DNA from: Bacteroidales bacterium UBA1189
GTDB taxonomy: Bacteria > Bacteroidota > Bacteroidia > Bacteroidales > Bacteroidaceae
Assembly (NCBI GenBank): GCA_002309805.1
Contig: DBYJ01000028.1
Location: 21,451-85,450, forward strand
Direction: 5' to 3'
Length of the DNA: 64,000 nucleotides
Below, in pieces: positions 56,605 to 64,000 of the stretch. Every line of letters starts with the position of its first letter. The first letter of the stretch is position 1. A model generated the notes under the pieces. It ran no database searches, was not told the DNA's origin, and saw nothing but the letters and a program-made list of their open reading frames with translations. A program made the translations under genes and the position numbers.

Positions 56605-59600
56605 ATGAAAAGAACCATTCTCTTTGCAGGTCTGTCCCTGATGGGCGTGCTTGCTTTTGCACAGCCCAAGTGGATGAACCCGAATGTCAATCAGGAAAAC
56701 CGTGCGCCCAGTCGCGCAACCTTCTTTGCCTACGAGAGCACCGACCTTGCCTTGCAGGCAGCCCGTCCCTACGAAGAGGCGAAGGACGACACGTGGGGCA
56801 AGAAAGCCTCCTCACGCTACCTCTCCATCGAGGGCAAGTGGAAGTTCAACTTTGCTGTAGATCACGACAAGGCTCCCAAGGGCTTCGAGGCTGTTGATTT
56901 CGACGATAGTCGCTGGGATCGTTTCCCCGTGCCGGGATTGTTTGAAATGCTCGGCTATGGAGACCGTATCTACAAAAACGCCGGCTATGCTTGGAGCAAC
57001 CAGTTTGCGCCCAATCCGCCCTATATTGAGGAGCGCAACAATTACACCGGCTCGTACCGCCGTACGTTCCGTATCCCTGCCGACTGGACGGGCATGGACG
57101 TCTTCATGCACGTGGGTTCAGCAACGAGCAATCTCTCTGTCTGGGTCAACGGGCAGTATGTGGGCTATAGCGAGGACAGCAAGGTGGCTGCCGAGTTTGA
57201 CATCACACGTTACCTCAAGCCTGGCGAGGAGAACCTTATCGCCATGCAGGTGATGCGCTGGTGCGACGGCTCGTATCTGGAGGATCAGGATTTCTGGCGC
57301 TTTACGGGTATTGCCCGCGAGTGCTACCTCTATGCCTGTCCGAAGGCGCGTGTCACCGATCTCTTCGTTACCCCCGACTTAGACAAGAGTTACAAGAACG
57401 GCGTGCTGAATATCAAGGCTACGACAATAGGTGCCGAGGGTAAGACGCTGCGCTTCACGCTCCGTGATGCTGACGGCAAGCAGGTGGCAACACAGACCGT
57501 GAGTGGAACTGCCGAGGTCAGCCTCCAGCTGAAGGCCGCAGGATGCAAGAAATGGACGGCTGAGACACCCTATCTCTATACCCTTATCGCAGAGGTCCTT
57601 GATGGAGGGAATGTGGTAGAGGTTATTCCGCAGCGCGTGGGTTTCCGCAAGGTGGAAATCAAGAATGCCCAGTTGCTGGTGAATGGACAGACGGTGCTCT
57701 TCAAGGGCGCCGACAGGCACGAACTCGACCCCGACGGAGGCTATGTGGTTCCCATCAGCCGTATGGTGCAGGACATTCAGATTATGAAGGATCTCAACGT
57801 CAATGCCGTCCGTACCTGCCACTATCCCGACGATCCGCGCTGGTATGACCTCTGCGATGAATACGGCATCTACCTTGTGGCTGAGGCCAACGTGGAGAGC
57901 CACGGAATGGGTTATGGCGAGCGCACCCTGGCAAAGAACGATGCCTTTGCCCTTGCCCACATGGAGCGCAACGAACGTAATGTGCTCAACTTCAAGAATC
58001 ACCCCGCCATTATCTTTTGGAGCCTTGGTAACGAAGCCGGCATGGGTCCCAACTTCATTGAGGCCTATAAATGGATTAAGGAGTACGACCCGAGCCGTCC
58101 TGTGCAGTATGAGCGCGGACTTTATGAGTATAATGCCGATTACACCGACATCCGCTGCCCGATGTATGCAGGCTACGAGGAGGTGCAGCGCCGAGGCGAG
58201 AATCCTGATAAACCCTTCATCCAGTGCGAGTATGCCCATGCCATGGGTAACAGCGTAGGCGGCATGAAAGAGTATTGGGACCTCTATCGCAAGTATCCCT
58301 CGTTACAGGGAGGTTTTATCTGGGACTTCGTGGATCAGGCCGTGCGCGACAAGAGCCCCATCAGCGGTAAGGAAATCTTCACTTACGGAGGCGACTATGG
58401 ACGCTATCCTGCCAGCGACAACAACTTCAACTGCAACGGTTTCATTGCTCCTGACAGACGCTACAACCCCTCGGCCTACGAGGTGAAATACTGCTATCAG
58501 AATATCCACGCCACGCCCAAGAACCTTGCCAAGGGGCAGGTGGAGGTCTTTAACGAGAACTTCTTTACCGACCTGAGCAAGTTCTACCTCGCTTATACCG
58601 TGCTGGCTGACGGTGAACCGGTAGCTGAGGGCACGTTGGATAAGCTTTCCGTGCCTGCACAAGGCAAAAAAGTGGTTACGCTGCCGGGCTTCAAATTCCC
58701 TGCCAAGGACGGCAAGGAGTATCTGCTGAACGTGGAGTTCCGTCTGAAGGAGGCTCAGCCGCTGATGGAAAAAGACCAGCTTGTAGCACACGAGCAGTTC
58801 TCCTTGGTGGATTACACTTATCCTACCGTGGAGGGTATTTTAGCCAAGGCTGAGGGTAGCGTGGAGGAGGTCGTTCAGGACAACTCCTGCCTGATTGTCG
58901 AGGCTAATGGTCTGAAAGTTACGTGGAACCGCAGGACGGGCTTCATCGACTACATCGATGTGGATGGCAAGCCCATGCTGGAGAACGGCTACAGCCTGAT
59001 GCCCAACTTCTGGCGTGCGCCTACAGACAACGATTTCGGCGCTAACTTGCAGACTCGTTTCCGTGTCTGGGAGAATCCGGGCTTGCGCCTGAAGCGCGGC
59101 TCGCTCAATGTAGAAAAAGAGGGCGAGAGCTGCGTGGTGACAGCTGACTATGAACTGCGTCTTTTGGAGGCTGTGCTGCACATGAAATACATCGTTACGC
59201 CTGATGGACAACTCATTGTCAGCCAGAATCTGGAGGCTAACGTGAAGTTCGAGCAGGAGCAGGCTCCGCAGGGAGGCGAGCGCAGGGGTGCACGTCGTCC
59301 TGAGATGGCTGTTGAGCCGCTGAGGGAGAAGCCCTGCCTGTTCCGCTTTGGCATGCAGCTGGTGATGCCGCGCGAATATGTCAGCGTGGATTACTACGGC
59401 AAGGGTCCGGGCGAGTGCTATGCAGACCGCGAGAGCGACCAGACCGTGGCGCACTACACGCAGTCGGTAGCTGAGCAGTTCTTCCCCTACGTCCGTCCGC
59501 AGGAGAACGGCAACCATACGGGCGTGCGCTACTGGAAGGTGCTGAATGGCGCAGGCAAGGGGCTTGAGTTCTACGGCACGGAGCCTCTGAATGCAACGGC

Positions 59601-59814
59601 GCTGAACTACCTGCAGAGCGACTTGGACGACGGCGTGGATAAGGCACAGCGCCATAGTGGCGATTTGCTGGAGCGTCCCTTCACGGTAGTGAGCATCGAC
59701 AAATGCCAGTTTGGTCTGGGCTGCGTCAACAGCTGGGGCGCCTGGCCTAGAAGCGAATATCAGCTGCCCTACGGCGACTACGCTTATACGTTCGTTGTCA
59801 AGCCGGTGCGCTAA
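56605..59814 (+). CDS. Secreted GH2 beta-galactosidase (LacZ-like)
   Basis: 1069 residues with a signal peptide (MKRTILFAGLSLMGVLAFAQ), so it acts in the periplasm or at the surface, unlike cytoplasmic LacZ. Domains in order: sugar-binding jelly roll (about 60-215, SYRRTFRIPADWTGMDVF, VNGQYVGYSEDSK), Ig-like, TIM barrel (about 330-640) and the LacZ-type small-chain beta domain (about 755-1065, PNFWRAPTDNDFGANL, SWGAWP). Catalytic acid/base Glu477 in WSLGNEAGMG and nucleophile Glu542 in IQCEYAHAMGNS. RHELDPDGGYV is the usual substrate loop. A short basic insert (GGERRGARRPE, near 895) lies in the small-chain domain. It releases terminal beta-galactose from glycan side chains; the sugar linkage is not determined. 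Confidence 0.93.
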   Translation: MKRTILFAGLSLMGVLAFAQPKWMNPNVNQENRAPSRATFFAYESTDLALQAARPYEEAKDDTWGKKASSRYLSIEGKWKFNFAVDHDKAPKGFEAVDFDDSRWDRFPVPGLFEMLGYGDRIYKNAGYAWSNQFAPNPPYIEERNNYTGSYRRTFRIPADWTGMDVFMHVGSATSNLSVWVNGQYVGYSEDSKVAAEFDITRYLKPGEENLIAMQVMRWCDGSYLEDQDFWRFTGIARECYLYACPKARVTDLFVTPDLDKSYKNGVLNIKATTIGAEGKTLRFTLRDADGKQVATQTVSGTAEVSLQLKAAGCKKWTAETPYLYTLIAEVLDGGNVVEVIPQRVGFRKVEIKNAQLLVNGQTVLFKGADRHELDPDGGYVVPISRMVQDIQIMKDLNVNAVRTCHYPDDPRWYDLCDEYGIYLVAEANVESHGMGYGERTLAKNDAFALAHMERNERNVLNFKNHPAIIFWSLGNEAGMGPNFIEAYKWIKEYDPSRPVQYERGLYEYNADYTDIRCPMYAGYEEVQRRGENPDKPFIQCEYAHAMGNSVGGMKEYWDLYRKYPSLQGGFIWDFVDQAVRDKSPISGKEIFTYGGDYGRYPASDNNFNCNGFIAPDRRYNPSAYEVKYCYQNIHATPKNLAKGQVEVFNENFFTDLSKFYLAYTVLADGEPVAEGTLDKLSVPAQGKKVVTLPGFKFPAKDGKEYLLNVEFRLKEAQPLMEKDQLVAHEQFSLVDYTYPTVEGILAKAEGSVEEVVQDNSCLIVEANGLKVTWNRRTGFIDYIDVDGKPMLENGYSLMPNFWRAPTDNDFGANLQTRFRVWENPGLRLKRGSLNVEKEGESCVVTADYELRLLEAVLHMKYIVTPDGQLIVSQNLEANVKFEQEQAPQGGERRGARRPEMAVEPLREKPCLFRFGMQLVMPREYVSVDYYGKGPGECYADRESDQTVAHYTQSVAEQFFPYVRPQENGNHTGVRYWKVLNGAGKGLEFYGTEPLNATALNYLQSDLDDGVDKAQRHSGDLLERPFTVVSIDKCQFGLGCVNSWGAWPRSEYQLPYGDYAYTFVVKPVR

Positions 59815-59839
59815 GCGCAAGGTGCTTTGAAAAAAGTAA

Positions 59840-59872
59840 GGGGGTGCACATCACGCACCCCCTTTCTTTTTT
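59840..59872. terminator. Bidirectional terminator between the GH2 and GH127 genes
   Basis: Perfect 8-bp stem GGGGGTGC (59840-59847) / GCACCCCC (59855-59862), with TTTCTTTTTT on the right and an A run on the left, so it can stop both convergent transcripts. Confidence 0.88.
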
Positions 59873-59908
59873 AGCGCTATAGTAGCTATAGTGACAATAG
59901 TTTGGTTT

Positions 59909-62413
59909 TTATTTCACTTCCCACTCAAAGAGGCCGGCAGCGTATTTGGGAGGAAGCTGGACTTCAAGCTTCAGTTTCTTGGTGGTGACGGGAGCGAAGC
60001 TGACGCGGTTGGCAACATCCTTCTTCGTACCGTAGGCCGTCTTGGCCTGTACAGGAATGAAGTTGCCAGAAGCATCCTCGTAATAGAGCTTCCAGCTTTT
60101 GGGCACGCGGCAGCCGCCCCAGGGGCCGTCATCGAACCACCAGATGGTGCTCTCGCTGACACGGCTTGCCTTGGGGAACTCGTAGCAAATCCACTCCGTG
60201 GTGCCCTCCTTGGGCCACCAGTGGAAGTAGGGGATGGAGTGGTCGTTGCTGTCCTTGGGGAGCAGATGGTCGTTGATGGCGCTGTAGTTGGCACGATGGC
60301 TGCCAGTAATCTTGCTTGTCGAAGCATAGGTGTCGGGCCATGTGGGTTTCGCAGCATCGTCCTGTGTGGCAAGCCAGACCTCCATATTGCCACGCCCGCG
60401 GTGTGCCCAGGCATAGTAGGGGATGAGGTTGAGGGCTACGTTCTTGCGGGTGATGTTCATCTTGTCGTCGTAGCTGAGGGCCTCGGCGTCCATACTGAGG
60501 CGCACGATGGGGTAGGTCTGCTCCTTCACCTCATCGCCCTGGTTAGCAGGAGTCGTCTTTATGGTGATAGTGCTCATTTCGGCATCGCGGCTGGAATCCC
60601 CGCTGATGACGGTGGAGAGGACGTTGAAGTCGTTGTCGGGCCATTCGGCGCAATAGACGAGCGGGCCGCGCTGGATGGCAGCCTTGCCACGGTCGGCTTC
60701 CACATGCTCGTTGGCACGAATGAAACGGGAATCCATGCGGAACTCCACTTCCATTGTGTCGCCCTTTTTCCAGTCGCCTGTGACGGTGATGTAGCCGTCA
60801 GGGGTGAGGTAGGAGGGATTGGCTTTGTTCGGCTCGATGATGCTCTGTCCGTTGACAAGGATGCTCTGGAGGTACTTCTGATTATTAACAAAAGTATAGA
60901 GGTCCGAGGGGACTGCCTCGCCCTTTGCCCAGCCCGGATAGCGCACCTTGAGGTTGAAGGAACCGGCTTTGTTCTTCGTCACGCGCAGGGTGATTTTGCC
61001 GTCCCAGGGATAGTTGGTTTCCTGCTCCAATTCAACAGCCTTGCCGTTTACCTTGAGGGTGACATTGCTGGTATTGAAGAGGTTGACATAGACATTGTTG
61101 TCCTTGACGGCATACATGTAGCCCGGCAGGGAGGGGATGAAGCGGCAGGCGTTGCTGGGGCAGCAGGCGCAGCCGAACCACGACTGGCGCTGGTGCTGGC
61201 CCATGCTCTCCAACGGGTTGGGGTAGAAGAAGCCGCCTCCGTCGAGGCTGATGCCGCTGAGGACGGCGTTATAGAGGCTGCGCTCGAGGACGTCGTAATA
61301 CTTGCTCTCGCCATGAAGAAGGAAGAGACGGTAGTTGACATAGACGTTGGCAATGGCAGCGCACGTCTCGCAGTAGGCACTCATGTTGGGCAGGATGTAG
61401 TCGCCCTCGAAGGCTTCGCCGTTGTTGGTGCTGCCTACGCCGCCCGTGACGTAGAGCTTTTTGCTGACGATGTTGTCCCAGATGGCATCGATGGCGTGGA
61501 CGTAACTCTCGTCGCCCGTGAGGGCTGCCACGTCAGCCATGCCGGCATACATGTAACCGGCGCGCACGGCATGTCCCCATGCCTCAGTCTGCTCCACGAC
61601 AGGCTTGTCGGCCTGGCTATATTGGTCTTTGCGCTCTGTCTTGCCACGCATATCGAGGAAGAATTTTGCTTCGTCGAGGTATTTCTTCTCGCCTGTGACG
61701 AGGTATAGTTTGGCAAGTGCCATTTCGGCAATCTGATGTCCCGGCACGCGGACTTTCTGCCCCTCGCCCGGGCCTATCTCACGGCAGACGCAGTCGGCAT
61801 AGCGGATGGCGATGTCGAGGAAGTTACGCTGTCCTGTAGCCTGATAGTGGGCTATGGCACCCTCTACCATGTGCCCCAGGTTGTAGAACTCGTGGCTGAG
61901 GTTCTCGACTGTCTCCCAGCGCTCATGTCCTGCCCACTCGTGGGGATGCTCAGGGTTCTGGGTGCGGGCGGTGTAGAGGTATCCGTCGGGCTCCTGTGCC
62001 GATGCCATGATGGTGATGACGCTGTCGATGTAGGCCTTCAGCTTGGCATCGGGGTAGGTCTGCAGGAGGTACGAGGCGCCCTCGATAGTCTTATAGACGT
62101 CCGTGTCGTCGAAGGAGTAGCCTCCGACCTTGAAGCCGAGGTTCGTGTCGCTTGCCATCTGCTTGGCGGCGTTTTCGAAGTTGCGGTAACGCCCTTCGGA
62201 CTCGCATTTGCTGAAGGCAAGTGGGATGGTGACTTCGCGGGAGGCTTGCAGGCGCTGTCCCCAGAAGGTTTCTGGAGCAACCTTGACGGAGGTGAAGGGA
62301 ACGGGGGTGATGGGGTAGCCATCGACGGCATTGCCTAACGTGCCCTTCTTTTCGTTGGCGCAGCCGGCGAGGAGTGTCAGCACAAGCAGCGCGGGGAAGA
62401 GGATTCTTTTCAT
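59909..62413 (-). CDS. GH127 beta-L-arabinofuranosidase lipoprotein
   Basis: 834 residues, lipoprotein signal LLAGC (Cys18). It removes beta-L-arabinofuranose, as found in extensin and pectic side chains. The family's zinc and nucleophile cluster is seen: YCETCAAIANVYVNYRLF (Glu and Cys ligands), YYDVLERSLYNAVLSG and the CC pair in GCACCPSNACRF, where the first Cys of the pair is the expected nucleophile. The alpha/alpha barrel core starts near residue 60 (FSKCESEGRYRNFENAAK). After it come beta domains and a C-terminal discoidin-like unit (ESTIWWFDDGPWGGCRVPKSWKLYYEDASGNFIPV). 77 nt downstream of the GH97 gene, same strand. The two enzymes would trim the same side chains. Confidence 0.93.
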   Translation of the reverse strand: MKRILFPALLVLTLLAGCANEKKGTLGNAVDGYPITPVPFTSVKVAPETFWGQRLQASREVTIPLAFSKCESEGRYRNFENAAKQMASDTNLGFKVGGYSFDDTDVYKTIEGASYLLQTYPDAKLKAYIDSVITIMASAQEPDGYLYTARTQNPEHPHEWAGHERWETVENLSHEFYNLGHMVEGAIAHYQATGQRNFLDIAIRYADCVCREIGPGEGQKVRVPGHQIAEMALAKLYLVTGEKKYLDEAKFFLDMRGKTERKDQYSQADKPVVEQTEAWGHAVRAGYMYAGMADVAALTGDESYVHAIDAIWDNIVSKKLYVTGGVGSTNNGEAFEGDYILPNMSAYCETCAAIANVYVNYRLFLLHGESKYYDVLERSLYNAVLSGISLDGGGFFYPNPLESMGQHQRQSWFGCACCPSNACRFIPSLPGYMYAVKDNNVYVNLFNTSNVTLKVNGKAVELEQETNYPWDGKITLRVTKNKAGSFNLKVRYPGWAKGEAVPSDLYTFVNNQKYLQSILVNGQSIIEPNKANPSYLTPDGYITVTGDWKKGDTMEVEFRMDSRFIRANEHVEADRGKAAIQRGPLVYCAEWPDNDFNVLSTVISGDSSRDAEMSTITIKTTPANQGDEVKEQTYPIVRLSMDAEALSYDDKMNITRKNVALNLIPYYAWAHRGRGNMEVWLATQDDAAKPTWPDTYASTSKITGSHRANYSAINDHLLPKDSNDHSIPYFHWWPKEGTTEWICYEFPKASRVSESTIWWFDDGPWGGCRVPKSWKLYYEDASGNFIPVQAKTAYGTKKDVANRVSFAPVTTKKLKLEVQLPPKYAAGLFEWEVK

Positions 62414-62458
62414 GGGGGGGTGGATTTTATGGTTTTTTAGGTCTTATGGGTTGTTTCG

Positions 62459-62485
62459 GATTCCGGAAATTCCGGAGATTCCGGA
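62459..62485. repeat. Three 9-bp tandem repeats in the GH97-GH127 spacer
   Basis: GATTCCGGA, AATTCCGGA and GATTCCGGA are directly adjacent (62459-62467, 62468-62476, 62477-62485). TCCGGA is palindromic. No promoter match is seen in this 77-bp spacer. Confidence 0.85.
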
Positions 62486-62490
62486 TGGGA

Positions 62491-64000
62491 TTATTTGAAG
62501 AGTTTGAGGACGAAGCCTCCGCCGGAAGCAAGATGCTGGGTGAAGGTCTGGCGGTTGTTCAAGTGGCGCGAGGTGTCCTTGTAGACGTTGAGGTCATAGT
62601 CCTCGGCGTTCTTGTCGGCATTGATGCCGTCGGCGAGCAGGGCGTAGCCGTAGTCGCCGTCAGGCAGGAACGTGAGGGGAATGGTGATGTCGCGGGCGCG
62701 CCAGTCCGTCAGGCCGGCGATGTACCATGTGTTGCCCTTGCGGCGTGCCGTGACGATGTACTCGCCCATCCGTCCGCAGGGGATGACGGTCTCGTCCCAC
62801 ACCGTGGGGATGGAGGCGACGAACTGGGTGTAGGCGGGCTCGGCCTCGTAGCTGGTGGGCGTGTCGCAGAACATGGTGAAGGGGCTGTCGAGCACCACGT
62901 ACATGGCAGCCTGATGGCAGCGCGTGCCCTGGCTGACGGGGCTGTAGTAGATGGGGCGCCAGTCGGCGCGGGTGGCGTTGCGCATAGCGCCTGGGGTGTA
63001 GTCGACGTTGCCGCACATCAGGCGCATGAAGGGGAAGGTGACGTCGTAGTGAGGCATATCCTTCTCCTCGGGTTTCCACTTCACCTCTTCCATGCCGAAG
63101 ACGCCCTCGTAGTTGAGCAGGTTGGGGTAGGTGCGGTTGAGGCCCGTGGGGCTGTAGAAGCCGTGGTAGTCGAGGAACAGGTGGTACTGGGCAGCCTTCT
63201 CGCAAATGCGGTAGGCCATCTCGACGCCCGTCTGGTCGTTGCGGTCGAGGAAGTCAACCTTGAAGCCCTTGATGCCCATGGCGGAGTATTTCTGGCAGGC
63301 CTCCTCGAGTTGGTCGTCAAGCACGTTGAACACCGTCCAGAGGACGATGTCGACGCCCTTCTGACGTCCGTAGGCGATGAGCTCCTCAAGGTTCAGCTCA
63401 GGGATGACGGTGAGCATGTCGCCGCTCTTGGGGTCGTACCAGCCCTCGTCGAGGACAATATATTCGATGCCGTTCTTGGCAGCGAAGTCGATGTAATACT
63501 TATAGGTAGGCATGTTGATGCCGGCCTTGAAGGGTACGCCCTTGAGGTTCCAGGCGTTCCACCAGTCCCACGCCACCTTGCCGGGCTTGATCCACGACGT
63601 GTCACCGATGCGGTTGGGCGAGGCGAGGGCATAGACGAGGTTGTTCAGGGGCATCTGGGTGTCGTCGTCGGTGATGGCAAGCACGCGCCAGGGGAAGTCC
63701 CTTGCGCCATCGACGCGGCAGATGAAGTCCTCGGCCTCGGCCACGTGCAGCTGCTGGCGTGTGGCGCTCTGGCGGTACTCCTTCGGGTAGGGCGGGAAGA
63801 TACCACATAGAAGACCCCCTCCCTGCTCCCCCGTGAGGGGGAGAGCCTCGCTATTGCTCGTGGACTGCGCGCCAGCCTCTCCCCTCCCTCCACGGGAGGG
63901 GTTGGGGGTGGGTCTGAGGAACATCCCCGGATAGGCCTCCAGGTCGCTCTCAAGGAGGGTGACCTTAGTGCCGTTGACATCAATGGTGGCAGGCAGGAAG
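62491..64000 (-). CDS. GH97-family glycoside hydrolase, 5' end beyond the window
   Basis: 503 codons are in the window; the frame stays open through the right edge (TIDVNGTKVTLLESDLEAYPGMFL upstream of the internal ATG at 63924), so that ATG is not the start. GH97 signatures: LLESDLEAYPGMFL, GIFPPYPKEY, PGKVAWDWWNAWNLKGV, YIVLDEGWYDP, KGFKVDFLDRNDQ, HGFYSPTGLNRTYPNLLNYEGV, KWKPEEKDMPHYDVTFPFMR. The Asp in KVDFLDRNDQ fits the nucleophile of the retaining GH97 branch, often alpha-galactosidases, rather than inverting SusB glucoamylases; this is inference. A GC-rich palindromic element is inserted in frame between PGMFLR and GIFPPYPKE, in a normally conserved N-terminal region. It may form an operon with the GH127 gene. 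Confidence 0.92.
   Translation of the reverse strand, partial: FLPATIDVNGTKVTLLESDLEAYPGMFLRPTPNPSRGGRGEAGAQSTSNSEALPLTGEQGGGLLCGIFPPYPKEYRQSATRQQLHVAEAEDFICRVDGARDFPWRVLAITDDDTQMPLNNLVYALASPNRIGDTSWIKPGKVAWDWWNAWNLKGVPFKAGINMPTYKYYIDFAAKNGIEYIVLDEGWYDPKSGDMLTVIPELNLEELIAYGRQKGVDIVLWTVFNVLDDQLEEACQKYSAMGIKGFKVDFLDRNDQTGVEMAYRICEKAAQYHLFLDYHGFYSPTGLNRTYPNLLNYEGVFGMEEVKWKPEEKDMPHYDVTFPFMRLMCGNVDYTPGAMRNATRADWRPIYYSPVSQGTRCHQAAMYVVLDSPFTMFCDTPTSYEAEPAYTQFVASIPTVWDETVIPCGRMGEYIVTARRKGNTWYIAGLTDWRARDITIPLTFLPDGDYGYALLADGINADKNAEDYDLNVYKDTSRHLNNRQTFTQHLASGGGFVLKLFK
63811..63917. repeat. In-frame GC-rich double-hairpin element inside the GH97 gene
   Basis: Hairpin 1 (CTCCCCCGTGAGGGGGAG) and hairpin 2 (CCCCTCCCTCCACGGGAGGGG) plus TTGGGGGTGGGTCTGA are separated by about 27 bp of other sequence. 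It encodes RPTPNPSRGGRGEAGAQ followed by a second part with EALPLTGEQGGGLL, about 36 residues in all, without a stop. Flanking GH97 sequence is intact on both sides. Confidence 0.87.

Noticed and set aside
59270..59310. Fifth copy of the in-frame GC-rich element in the GH2 gene
   Set aside because: The peptide GGERRGARRPE is basic and glycine-rich, but the DNA lacks the paired C-run/G-run hairpins of the real copies.
59891..61708. 605-codon plus-strand reading frame
   Set aside because: Antisense to the GH127 gene, whose motifs are unmistakable; the plus frame is low-complexity.

Overview
The window looks like a chromosomal segment of a gut or oral Bacteroidales bacterium, most likely of the Prevotella group. 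The evidence is two SusC/SusD pairs, many lipoproteins with acidic residues just after the lipobox cysteine, secreted proteins ending in a short sorting-like tail (DLQGR..., YIQNGKKVLV), a class II B12-dependent ribonucleotide reductase, an HU-like protein of Bacteroidetes type, and repeated promoters of the Bacteroidetes form TTTG - 19/20 bp - TAnnTTTG. No phage genes, insertion sequences, rRNA or CRISPR arrays were seen; a tRNA 3' end sits at the left edge.

Layout. 1-7.9 kb: secreted M6 metallopeptidase (+) facing a giant CotH/lamin-tail surface protein (-). 7.9-11.0 kb: uxaB-uxaA of galacturonate catabolism (-), preceded by a 770-bp non-coding region holding a 95-bp palindrome and a 22-bp tandem array. 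11.7-13.0 kb: two small predicted outer-membrane proteins. 13.2-19.3 kb: tightly packed dnaA-nrdJ-folB-TPR regulator cluster (-). 19.7-22.4 kb: MCE lipid-transport protein, N-acetylmuramoyl-L-alanine amidase and a small lipoprotein. 22.5-43.8 kb: a 21-kb single-strand cluster with two SusC/SusD pairs and five fasciclin (FAS1) lipoproteins, three of them tandem paralogues, and no carbohydrate enzyme. 44-47.5 kb: CXXCH-containing beta-propeller lipoprotein and a polytopic DUF6057-like membrane protein. 47.8 kb: HU-like DNA-binding protein whose leader carries a second kind of 22-bp array. 48.5-64 kb: glycan-degradation genes: Gfo/Idh oxidoreductase, a four-module binding protein, a GH128-like hydrolase, GH2 beta-galactosidase, GH127 beta-L-arabinofuranosidase and a GH97 enzyme cut by the right edge. 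Together with uxaA/uxaB these suggest growth on plant cell-wall pectin and arabinogalactan-type material.

Most interesting. (1) Three non-coding arrays with an exact 22-bp period and palindromic cores. Two share the same unit (CATTGCRATGAAAA...) and are followed by a homologous 60-nt module. The third lies in the leader of the HU-like gene. (2) GC-rich double-hairpin elements inserted in frame, in the same orientation and reading frame, in four unrelated genes (encoding P-x-P-N/D-P-S-x-x-G-G type peptides), one of them in a conserved part of a GH97 enzyme. (3) The enzyme-free FAS1/SusCD locus. (4) Private short repeats filling most short spacers between co-directional genes.

Limits: domain names come from reading motifs by eye; no database search or folding program was run. 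Residue positions are approximate unless tied to a named motif.
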